This document shows, piece after piece, positions 1 through 5,257 of a DNA stretch of 5,285 nucleotides. Position 1 is the first letter of the stretch. Every line of letters begins with the position of its first letter. The notes under the pieces are model-generated. The model was not told where the DNA came from and searched no databases. It worked only from the letters and a program-made list of their open reading frames with translations. The translations under genes and the position numbers were made by a program. Origin of the DNA: an uncultured Flavobacteriales bacterium (lineage in GTDB: Bacteria > Bacteroidota > Bacteroidia > Flavobacteriales_D > SKUL01); NCBI GenBank assembly GCA_937911795.1, contig CALDPJ010000244.1, forward strand, positions 1 to 5,285. The letters run 5' to 3'.

Positions 1-1301
1 CCTGAAGCCTTGTCATACGCTTCAAGAATATTTCCGAGGCTGATGGATTTTGATCCGTGCGTAGCGCGAATCCAGTTTGCATTCGGCAGGTTCACACCGA
101 TGGGTGTTGAAGGAGATGCGTCGCCCGCCTCACCAACAACGTTCACTACATTATAAGTAATTCCAACCACTTCCTCTTTCTTGTGGTTATCCATAATCGG
201 CGAACTGCTTTCGAACCACTGTGCGTATTCCATGAGCACCTGCATTCTTTGCGAAGCTTCAAAGTCTTTAATCTGTACAATGTTCTCGTAAGAACCGGTA
301 TATCCCATCGGATCGTTGTACACTTCCACGAATCCGTTGATGTAATCGATGTCGCCGTCGGTAGCATTCACCCAGGCAATGTTATAAATGTCCCAGGTTT
401 CCAAATCACCGGTTTCATAATATTTAATCAACTGGCGCAGTGCAGAAGCCTGTTTGTCATTCTCGGCCACCGCTTCTGCCTTCTTCAGCCAACCAACAAC
501 TTCGGTAAGCGCTTCGGAATATAAACCTCCAATGCGATAGACTTGCTCTTCTATTTCGCCTGCCTCATTTTTAACAAGTTTTGAATTCAGACCAGTAGAA
601 ACAGGTCGTTTCGAACCTTTGTCGGCAACCGAAGCAAAATAAGCCTCTGCTTCAGCGGTAGTAACATCCGGTCCGTAAAAGTTCACAGCTGAACTCTCGA
701 CCAAACCTTTATCCGGACTTTGCTCCACTTTTTTCGCATCTACATTCGGATCAAAAATAGCCGCCAGCACTTCTTCAGAAAGTGTGGTATTCGTAGCAGC
801 GGTTAGTTCATCGAAATATTCGCGACTGAAAGCCGGAAGAATTTTTGAATTTGAATAGTGATGATGAATTCCGTTGGAGAACCAAATTCGTTTGAGGTAG
901 GTTTCAAACCGATTCCAGCCGATTGTCCCGCGATCGCCATCAAAATTTTCGTAAATGTTTTCGAGGGCTCTGCGAATGGTGAGATTGTGTCGGTAATTCT
1001 GATCGTACATCATATCTCTTCCTGCGAGGCCCGCTTGTGTGAGATAATACGCGTATTCTTTTTGTTGAACAGTTAAACTGTCCCAGTTCGGAATCCGGTA
1101 ACGGATAATTTTGACGTCCGCAAACTGGTCGGTCTGCCAGACAAAACCGTCTTCATCGGGTTCCGCAACGTAGGCTTCTTCTACGTTTGGCTGCCAATCT
1201 TCGGCTTCATTGGTATTGGTTTCTGCTTTTTCTTTTGCAGGAGTGCATGCTGCCACAATAAGCAACATTAATGACACCCACAAAACATGGAATTTGCTCA
1301 T
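1..1301 (-). CDS. M49 family (dipeptidyl peptidase III-like) lipoprotein, N-terminal part, runs off left edge
   Basis: The reading frame is open from an ATG at 1301-1299 to the window edge, giving 433 codons without a stop. The N-terminus is a lipoprotein signal: a hydrophobic stretch followed by the lipobox V16-A-A-C19, so the mature protein should be lipid-anchored at Cys19, followed by an acidic/polar linker. Residues about 53-117 (FVWQTDQFADVKIIRYRIP, then YYLTQAGLAGRDMM and QNYRHNLTIRRALE) and 139-163 (IWFSNGIHHHYS, LPAFSREYF) match what I know of the zinc-dependent M49 exopeptidases of Bacteroidota, which release dipeptides from peptide N-termini. Residues 321-340 contain the family signature NGFVEVYNDPMGYTGSYE. 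The zinc-binding HEXXGH motif normally follows shortly after the NANWIR-THGSKS segment (407-419), so it should lie just beyond the left edge; catalytic competence cannot be judged here. Bacteroidota members are sometimes labelled 'dihydrofolate reductase' in databases, a misannotation. It is transcribed away from the RiPP operon and is probably unrelated to it. Confidence 0.88.
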   Translation of the reverse strand, partial: MSKFHVLWVSLMLLIVAACTPAKEKAETNTNEAEDWQPNVEEAYVAEPDEDGFVWQTDQFADVKIIRYRIPNWDSLTVQQKEYAYYLTQAGLAGRDMMYDQNYRHNLTIRRALENIYENFDGDRGTIGWNRFETYLKRIWFSNGIHHHYSNSKILPAFSREYFDELTAATNTTLSEEVLAAIFDPNVDAKKVEQSPDKGLVESSAVNFYGPDVTTAEAEAYFASVADKGSKRPVSTGLNSKLVKNEAGEIEEQVYRIGGLYSEALTEVVGWLKKAEAVAENDKQASALRQLIKYYETGDLETWDIYNIAWVNATDGDIDYINGFVEVYNDPMGYTGSYENIVQIKDFEASQRMQVLMEYAQWFESSSPIMDNHKKEEVVGITYNVVNVVGEAGDASPSTPIGVNLPNANWIRATHGSKSISLGNILEAYDKAS

Positions 1302-1330
1302 GATAATGGTTTGTTTTGGTGAGAATGCCA

Positions 1331-1338
1331 CAAAAATA
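1331..1338 (-). promoter_or_regulatory. Candidate Bacteroidota -7 element for the M49 gene
   Basis: Read on the minus strand this is TATTTTTG, an exact match to the Bacteroidota -7 consensus TAnnTTTG. It would place the transcription start roughly 20-25 nt ahead of the ATG at 1301. No convincing TTTG-type -33 element is seen at the right distance upstream, so this rests on one short AT-rich match. Confidence 0.35.
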
Positions 1339-1346
1339 ACCTTTCA

Positions 1347-1380
1347 ATCAAAACCACCACCGGATGCCGCTTTTTTTGAT
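1347..1380. terminator. Possible terminator-like inverted repeat after the outer-membrane gene
   Basis: ATCAAAA (1347-1353) and TTTTGAT (1374-1380) are perfect 7-bp inverted arms. A short CGG/CCG pairing (1361-1363 with 1367-1369) sits inside, and a run of seven T lies at 1371-1377. It begins 3 bp beyond the stop codon of the 1383-1949 gene, which is where a terminator for that gene would be. The outer stem is AT-only and the GC core is just 3 bp, so it may be a weak terminator or chance. Confidence 0.3.
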
Positions 1381-1382
1381 CA

Positions 1383-1949
1383 TTAAAATGAAACTCCCCA
1401 GGCAATGGAAGGCAGCGGAAGCACGACATTCTGAATTTCATAATTGTAAGCCTGTGGATTGGCGTACGGAACATATATCAATACGATGCCGGCGCGAAGA
1501 AAAAAGCCGGTATCGAAATTCTGAAGTCGGTATCCGATTCTACCGGTAATCCAATGGTTGGCGCCCTGAATAGAACTCGTATAGGTGGTTCCCAGACTTA
1601 GTTCGAGGAAATGATTCTTCGGACCAAAAAGGTTGTTGTACTCAATCGGAACAAAAATCCAGGTACGGTTTTCTTTCACCGAGGAGGGATATGGTAACGC
1701 CCCTACTCCAATTCGGATGGTTCCTTTATAATATTCTGTTTGCAATAGCACCCGATCGTAGTTGAGCGAATAAACCAGCGCATTCCCTCCGATTTCAAAA
1801 TTGATGACATTCTTTGCAATCGGTTGTTCCCGCAATTGCATTTCGGACAGGTGGTCGTGATTTTGAGCCGATAAAGAGCCTAAAAACCATAACAAACCCA
1901 AAGCAATGAATGTATTTCTTACAGCTATGTATCCAAAAAATGTATTCAC
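1383..1949 (-). CDS. Small outer-membrane beta-barrel-like protein, function unknown
   Basis: This is a 188-residue protein starting at a GTG (1949-1947). An in-frame TGA lies two codons upstream, and no ATG occurs before the mature region, so GTG is the best start. Residues 1-28 form a Sec signal peptide: Arg11, then the hydrophobic stretch TFIALGLLWFLGSL, then a probable cut after SA before Q29. The mature part has alternating amphipathic strands with aromatic girdle residues, including VINFEIGGNALVYSLNYDR (49-67), and ends in a terminal Phe after SIAWGVS. These are the usual marks of a Bacteroidota outer-membrane barrel. The length suggests about eight strands. The start of the mature region contains HDH, too little to argue for metal binding. 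It is divergent from the RiPP operon and shares its 111-bp upstream region, so co-regulation is possible. No specific substrate or family name can be given. Confidence 0.72.
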   Translation of the reverse strand: MNTFFGYIAVRNTFIALGLLWFLGSLSAQNHDHLSEMQLREQPIAKNVINFEIGGNALVYSLNYDRVLLQTEYYKGTIRIGVGALPYPSSVKENRTWIFVPIEYNNLFGPKNHFLELSLGTTYTSSIQGANHWITGRIGYRLQNFDTGFFLRAGIVLIYVPYANPQAYNYEIQNVVLPLPSIAWGVSF

Positions 1950-1958
1950 AATTCAACT

Positions 1959-1990
1959 AAAAACTAGAATTTAAGCATCCCGGCAGTAAA
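1959..1990 (-). promoter_or_regulatory. Candidate promoter for the outer-membrane gene
   Basis: On the minus strand TTTA (1990-1987) is followed after 20 bp by TAGTTTTT (1966-1959). Each has one mismatch to the Bacteroidota -33 (TTTG) and -7 (TAnnTTTG) elements. The implied start site is only a few bases ahead of the GTG, so the message would be almost leaderless. The -33 part falls inside the left arm of the inverted repeat at 1985-2015. Weak evidence. Confidence 0.22.
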
Positions 1991-2015
1991 GTTCACTTAT
2001 TTCTCTAACTTTACT
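1985..2015. promoter_or_regulatory. Operator-like inverted repeat in the divergent promoter region
   Basis: AGTAAAGTT (1985-1993) and AACTTTACT (2007-2015) are perfect 9-bp inverted arms separated by 13 bp. The arm centres are 22 bp apart, about two helical turns, which would place both half-sites on the same DNA face, as expected for a dimeric regulator. The repeat lies between the divergent starts of the outer-membrane gene (1949) and the RiPP precursor gene (2061). The right arm also contains TAACTTTA (2006-2013), one mismatch from the TAnnTTTG -7 consensus for the plus strand. There is no T-run or GC-rich stem, so a terminator is unlikely. The regulator is not encoded in the window; a metal- or stress-responsive repressor is a guess from context. 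Confidence 0.45.
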
Positions 2016-2031
2016 ATCACTACTCAAATAA

Positions 2032-2044
2032 TCCTCGTGGAGGA
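2032..2044 (+). promoter_or_regulatory. Small leader hairpin containing an SD-like GGAGG
   Basis: TCCTC (2032-2036) and GAGGA (2040-2044) form a perfect 5-bp stem around a GTG loop. The right arm overlaps GGAGG (2039-2043), the only Shine-Dalgarno-like sequence ahead of the precursor ATG at 2061. That spacing, 17 bases, is longer than usual, and Bacteroidota depend little on such sites. It could be a small translation-control or mRNA-stabilising structure, or chance. Confidence 0.25.
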
Positions 2045-2060
2045 CTAACAACCAAACATC

Positions 2061-2489
2061 ATGGAGAACAAAAAAACAATTCAAATTTCTGCCCTGGCTA
2101 CCGGAGCCCTCATGCTGGGAGCTTTTACCACCGGGAGTGCTATGGCTGGTGACGCCAAACCTTTTGAAGATCTCGGTTCAGGTGCAGAATTGCGCAGCGA
2201 ACTACTTGCCAGCAACAATCCGATTCAGTTTATGAACAACCGAGAGGTTGAACTGAAATGCGGTGAAGGGTCTTGCGGTGAAAAAGCCAATGAAGCCAAA
2301 TCAGACAAAAAGGCAAAAGCTGCTGCTGACGAATCCAAGGCTGCCGATAGAAAAACCGGCGAAGGTACTTGTGGTGAAAAAGCTACTCAGGAAGAACGCG
2401 ACGCCGCCCGTGAAAAGGCTATGAAGCGCGATGCCGAAAAAGCAAAAACAACGCATGAAAAACGCACAGAAGAAGCTCCGGAGAAGTAA
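2061..2489 (+). CDS. MNIO-type RiPP precursor, HvfA/bufferin-like, with EG[S/T]CG motifs
   Basis: This is a 142-residue exported precursor. Residues 1-29 are a Sec signal peptide: basic n-region MENKK, hydrophobic ISALATGALMLGAFTTG, and a cut after A27-M-A29. The mature part begins with PFEDLGSGAELRSELL (34-49), a block that looks like a recognition segment. It has only three cysteines: C67 and C72 in KCGEGSCGEK and C104 in GEGTCGEK. Two motifs, E69-G-S-C-G73 and E101-G-T-C-G105, match the EGKCG motif of Haemophilus HvfA except for Ser/Thr in place of Lys. In that family MNIO HvfB with HvfC converts such cysteines into oxazolone/thioamide groups that bind copper. The 28-residue linker between the two motif blocks and the C-terminal tail (106-142) are rich in Lys, Glu, Ala and Asp and probably helical or disordered. 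Identification rests on the signal peptide, the motifs and the MNIO and DUF2063 genes directly downstream. A copper or metal role is inference; the exact modification may differ from that of HvfA. Confidence 0.85.
   Translation: MENKKTIQISALATGALMLGAFTTGSAMAGDAKPFEDLGSGAELRSELLASNNPIQFMNNREVELKCGEGSCGEKANEAKSDKKAKAAADESKAADRKTGEGTCGEKATQEERDAAREKAMKRDAEKAKTTHEKRTEEAPEK
2262..2288 (+). repeat. First EGxCG core motif block of the precursor
   Basis: This encodes GEGSCGEKA (residues 68-76), with C72 at 2274-2276 and the further C67 immediately before it (2259-2261). It is repeated as GEGTCGEKA at 2358-2384, identical at 8 of 9 residues while the DNA differs at several third codon positions. That pattern suggests the repeat is kept by selection on the peptide and is not a fresh duplication. 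Confidence 0.7.
2358..2384 (+). repeat. Second EGxCG core motif block of the precursor
   Basis: This encodes GEGTCGEKA (residues 100-108), with C104 at 2370-2372. It differs from the first copy only by Thr for Ser. It has a single cysteine, whereas the first block is CGEGSCG with two. Confidence 0.7.
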
Positions 2490-2521
2490 TTTTTTATTTC
2501 GGACATAATTCTAAATAATTC

Positions 2522-2551
2522 AAAAAGGCCATGATGCATTCGTGGCTTTTT
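2522..2551 (+). terminator. Intercistronic terminator/attenuator-like hairpin between precursor and MNIO genes
   Basis: AAAAAG (2522-2527) pairs with CTTTTT (2546-2551), and CCATGA (2529-2534) pairs with TCGTGG (2540-2545) with one G-U pair. G2528 is bulged and the loop is the 5-nt TGCAT. The 12-bp stem ends in a T5 run, as in an intrinsic terminator. It lies 32 bp after the precursor stop codon and 13 bp before the MNIO ATG. Because the downstream genes clearly belong to the same system, partial termination or 3'-end stabilisation that yields more precursor than enzyme is the likely role. Confidence 0.6.
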
Positions 2552-2564
2552 AATTCGATCAAAA

Positions 2565-3386
2565 ATGGTTTCAGGAATCGGGCTTGGTTTCAGGCGTGAA
2601 ATGGCGCAACAGATGATCGATCTGGATTCGGGTGCGCCGGATTTTATTGAATTCGCACCCGAAAACTGGATGGATTTGGGCGGATACTGGGGGAGAACTT
2701 TAAAAGCCGCCACAGAAAAATACCCGGTTTTATGCCACGGGCTTTCGCTCTCCATAGGAAGTCCGGACGAATTGGATTGGGATTTTCTGAAACGATTGAA
2801 GCAATTTCTGCATGAACACGATGTGCAGATTTACAGCGAACATCTCAGCTACAGCAAATGCGATAATGCGCATCTGTATGACCTCCTGCCGATTCCGTTT
2901 CGCGAGGACGCAGTAAAACATATCGTTCAACGATTAAAACAGGTACAGGATTTTCTGGAACGTCCGGTTGCCATTGAAAATGTTTCTTATTACACACCTG
3001 TTGGTGCCGAAATGGAGGAGTCTGAATTTATTTCCCGAATTGTGCTTGAATCAGATTGCCGGTTGTTACTGGATGTCAACAATGTATATGTGAATGCTTT
3101 CAATCATGGATATGACGCGAAAGATTTCATTTCGGAACTACCGCTTGATCGGGTGGTTTATATCCATATGGCCGGTCATGAGCAAGTCGCTCCCGATTTG
3201 ATTATCGATACCCACGGCCAGGATATTATTGATCCGGTGTTTAATCTGTTTGAATGGACACTTCCGCAGCTCAATCCTGTTCCCGTTTTGCTCGAACGCG
3301 ATTTCAATATTCCGGAAATTGAAATTCTGAGAAATGAAATGAACCAGTTGCGAAAAATCACCTCAAAAAGCTGGCATAATGTATAA
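2565..3386 (+). CDS. DUF692 multinuclear non-heme iron oxidase (MNIO), HvfB/BufB/MbnB-type RiPP-modifying enzyme
   Basis: This 273-residue protein is the usual length for the DUF692 TIM-barrel family. The family motifs are seen in order: GIGLGFR (4-10), FIEFAPENW (27-35), CHGLSLSIG (57-65), SEHLSY (91-96), PIPF-R (109-113), AIENVSYY (136-143), LLLDVNNVYVNAFNHG (167-182), YIHMAGHEQ (199-207), DTHGQDIIDPV (215-225) and LLERDFNIP (242-250). Likely iron ligands include H58, H93, E138, N139, D170, N173, H201, H205, D215, H217 and E244, so the site looks intact. Enzymes of this family use two or three irons and O2 to oxidise cysteines of precursor peptides, as in methanobactin MbnB and HvfB. The substrate is presumably the precursor at 2061-2489, which would be modified in the cytoplasm before export. 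The start is the ATG at 2565, just before the first conserved motif; no Shine-Dalgarno site is evident. It overlaps the next gene by 8 bp. Confidence 0.94.
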   Translation: MVSGIGLGFRREMAQQMIDLDSGAPDFIEFAPENWMDLGGYWGRTLKAATEKYPVLCHGLSLSIGSPDELDWDFLKRLKQFLHEHDVQIYSEHLSYSKCDNAHLYDLLPIPFREDAVKHIVQRLKQVQDFLERPVAIENVSYYTPVGAEMEESEFISRIVLESDCRLLLDVNNVYVNAFNHGYDAKDFISELPLDRVVYIHMAGHEQVAPDLIIDTHGQDIIDPVFNLFEWTLPQLNPVPVLLERDFNIPEIEILRNEMNQLRKITSKSWHNV

Positions 3387-4137
3387 ATTGAAAGATAGCA
3401 CCCATACACTTCAGTCGCGGATGGCGGGCTACTGCCGCGATGGAAAACCGGTTGACCTTCCTGTGGATTCTCAAGAACGTCTCAGCCAATACCGACGGCT
3501 GGTTTTTAACGTGGTAAAGGGAATTCTGGAACAATCTTATCCGGTAGCTACCCGGCGACTGCCATCAGAAATGTGGAATCAATTGTTACATGATTTTTTT
3601 GCAGAGCACGACTGCCGCGATCCACAGGTTTGGCGCATGCCTAAAGAACTGATTGATTTTGTAATGAATAATGGCGACCGGTATGCGGAGACACCTTACC
3701 TGGTTGACCTTCTTCGTATGGAGTGGCTGGAAATTGAGGTGCATTCGATGCCCGATAAACCCATTTCAAACCATTTACCGGTTGAGGACATTTTGAACCA
3801 AGCGATCGTTATTAATCCGCACTACCGACTGGAGCAATTTGAATATCCGGTGCACCAGATTCATCAGCTTGATCCCGCACAACATAAATCCGATTTCTTT
3901 TTGCTCGTATTTCGCGAAGAAGAAACCGGCAATGTTCAGTTCATTCAACTTCAGCCTTTCATGGCAGTGTTTCTCGACACGCTGATGCTCAATCCCACAA
4001 TTTCCGCTGTTGACGCCGCGGAATCTGTCTGCCAAACAACCGGCCACGTGGCAGATCAATTGCTGTTCATGCAGATCGAGGCATTATTGAACCACCTGTA
4101 TGTTAAAAAGTTCATTATGGGCAGTACAGCAGGTTAG
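3379..4137 (+). CDS. DUF2063 protein, HvfC/BufC-type MNIO partner
   Basis: This is a 252-residue protein. The N-terminal domain (about 10-100) carries the DUF2063 pattern: QYRRLVFNVVKGILEQSYPV (37-56), W66 with LLHDFFAEHDC (69-79), the proline-rich turn DPQVWRMPKE (81-90), and then PYLVDLLRMEWLEIEV (106-121). The C-terminal part (about 140-250) contains NPHYRLEQFEYPVHQI (146-161) and a helical end. Members of this family act with the DUF692 oxidase: they bind the precursor peptide through a recognition-type domain and present it to the enzyme, as MbnC and HvfC do. Databases often call it a 'putative DNA-binding domain' protein, which is probably misleading here. The ATG at 3379 lies inside the last codons of the MNIO gene, an 8-bp overlap that favours translational coupling and equal amounts of both proteins. 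No signal peptide is seen, so it should be cytoplasmic. Confidence 0.9.
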   Translation: MYKLKDSTHTLQSRMAGYCRDGKPVDLPVDSQERLSQYRRLVFNVVKGILEQSYPVATRRLPSEMWNQLLHDFFAEHDCRDPQVWRMPKELIDFVMNNGDRYAETPYLVDLLRMEWLEIEVHSMPDKPISNHLPVEDILNQAIVINPHYRLEQFEYPVHQIHQLDPAQHKSDFFLLVFREEETGNVQFIQLQPFMAVFLDTLMLNPTISAVDAAESVCQTTGHVADQLLFMQIEALLNHLYVKKFIMGSTAG

Positions 4138-4178
4138 GTTAAAATGATTAATTTCAGGCTCAACCCAAATTCGGCAAC

Positions 4179-4424
4179 ATGGAATTTCTCATACAGGGAT
4201 CTCGCGGTGAAGCTGTGGTTATTCTGAAGAAAATCCTCAATGAAATTGGTCATTCACTGGAGATCAATGACTTTTTTTGTGAAAGTACCACACAAGCCGT
4301 TGCCGATTTTCAAAGAGCCGCCAGTCTCACTCCCGACGGAACGGTGGGCGATATTACGTGGGCATTTCTGATCAACGTTCAGGAAATGAAAGCCAGAAGT
4401 CGCGCGGAAGCGATCAATCAATAA
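4179..4424 (+). CDS. Small stand-alone peptidoglycan-binding (PGB_1-like) domain protein
   Basis: This 81-residue protein is essentially one PF01471-type domain: QGSRGEAVVILKKILNEIG (6-24), a degenerate DFFCESTTQAVADFQRAASL (31-50), then DGTVGDITWAFLI (53-65). The usual 'DG.FG..T..AV..FQ' core is recognisable, with Asn-Asp-Phe-Phe-Cys in place of Asp-Gly-x-Phe-Gly. There is no signal peptide, and an in-frame TAA lies 28 bases upstream with no alternative start between. As read it would stay in the cytoplasm, which is odd for a wall-binding domain. It may be a remnant of a larger wall enzyme or a protein-interaction module. It starts 41 bp after the DUF2063 gene on the same strand, so it may be the last gene of the RiPP operon, but a functional link is not shown. 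Its end overlaps the convergent gene by 7 bp. Confidence 0.68.
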   Translation: MEFLIQGSRGEAVVILKKILNEIGHSLEINDFFCESTTQAVADFQRAASLTPDGTVGDITWAFLINVQEMKARSRAEAINQ

Positions 4425-5257
4425 ACCATTAGTTTTCTGACCCCAGTTTTCTCACCACCTTGTAGTACTACAATATATATTCCCGATTCGAAATGGTGGG
4501 TGATACTACCGGATAAAGCATTTGGCTTCCACGTGCCAATGAGCTGACCATTCACTCGAAACAATTGTATTCGCTCAACGGGATAGTTCGCAGATATAAA
4601 ATGAACCTGTCCCAACTGGTAATAAATATGAACATCATCGGGTGAAATTACCTCTTCCATTGCAGTAGGTCCGTCTACCAGAGAATCCGAAACAATCACA
4701 ACCGGAACCGGCGACTGATTGTTATAGAGTCCTTCGAAGTAATCAATTTCTTCCGAGGACTCTGAAAACATTTCATCCATCCATCGTGGAGGCAACGGCT
4801 GAAAAAACATGGTAGCCGTGGCAGTCAATTCACCGGAATAACCCTGCAACGGCACGTGGTAATAGAGCTCATCGCCTCCTGTTCCTTGTTGTTTTCCGAA
4901 AATATTAAAATTCGGATCATCAACAGCCGCCCCACGAATTTGGGTGGTATCATAACTTTCATGAAAATTGGTAAAACCAATCGGTGGAAGGCGGTTATCC
5001 TTAACGGATGTTAAAGCACGGTTGAGCAATGTTGTAACTGTTCCCTCGGTATCGGCCATTACCATTTCGTAAATCTGAACTTCATCCGGGTGACGGATCA
5101 CGTCGTAATGGGGCTCAAATTCTTCATCCCGCCCTACAATCCGTTGCATTTCATCCAACAATCCTGAAGCAAACAACGTGTCTCCGTTGCCATCTTTTAC
5201 AGTAAACTGAATGAACGAAATCCGCGAAGGGTATCCTGTTGGCCCTAATTTCCGTAT
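4418..5257 (-). CDS. C-terminal part of a T9SS-secreted protein (possible multihaem-cytochrome-type), frame broken near right edge
   Basis: The frame is open from 5257 down to the TGA at 4420-4418. Residues encoded by about 4630-4421 form a T9SS type A sorting domain: a short beta-rich unit with the pattern ANYPVERIQLFRVNGQLIG, then SGIYIVVLQGGEKTGVRKLMVY at the extreme C-terminus. Proteins with this domain are exported by Sec, cross the outer membrane by T9SS, and are cleaved at the domain. The upstream region (KDNRLPPIGF, DDPNFNIFGKQQGTGGDELYYHV, FFQPLPPRWMDEMF) resembles the non-haem C-terminal part of secreted multihaem c-type cytochromes of this phylum, from memory; no CXXCH is present in the visible part. 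An in-frame TGA at 5260-5258 interrupts the frame. The first possible starts after it (TTG at 5176, ATG at 5149) would give a protein without a signal peptide, so they are unlikely to be true starts. A frameshift or sequence error near the window end is the best explanation. Confidence 0.75.
   Translation of the reverse strand: MRKLGPTGYPSRISFIQFTVKDGNGDTLFASGLLDEMQRIVGRDEEFEPHYDVIRHPDEVQIYEMVMADTEGTVTTLLNRALTSVKDNRLPPIGFTNFHESYDTTQIRGAAVDDPNFNIFGKQQGTGGDELYYHVPLQGYSGELTATATMFFQPLPPRWMDEMFSESSEEIDYFEGLYNNQSPVPVVIVSDSLVDGPTAMEEVISPDDVHIYYQLGQVHFISANYPVERIQLFRVNGQLIGTWKPNALSGSITHHFESGIYIVVLQGGEKTGVRKLMVY

Noticed and set aside
146..1076. Open frames at 146-367 (minus), 183-524 (plus) and 858-1076 (plus)
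   Set aside because: All lie inside the continuous M49 coding frame, which has strong family motifs; their translations show no recognisable domain.
1364..1549. 61-codon plus-strand open frame
   Set aside because: It is antisense to the outer-membrane gene, with a basic low-complexity translation and no family resemblance.
2061..2489. Reading the precursor as a generic low-complexity or histone-like Lys/Ala-rich protein
   Set aside because: The Sec signal peptide, two near-identical GEG[S/T]CGEKA units and the adjacent MNIO and DUF2063 genes fit a RiPP precursor far better.
2387..2930. Minus-strand open frames at 2387-2755 and 2730-2930
   Set aside because: Antisense shadows of the precursor and MNIO genes; the first spans the intergenic hairpin and has no domain signal.
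3433..3621. CTGCCGCGAT occurring twice in the DUF2063 gene
   Set aside because: The two copies encode Cys-Arg-Asp in unrelated protein contexts, and flanking bases differ; likely coincidence, not a repeat element.
3176..4059. Minus-strand open frames at 3176-3409 and 3775-4059
   Set aside because: Antisense to clear MNIO and DUF2063 coding sequence; no recognisable product.
4432..4456. Short direct repeat AGTTTTCT near the 3' end of the T9SS gene
   Set aside because: It is explained by coding for two similar Lys-containing stretches (EKT and RKL) in the sorting domain.
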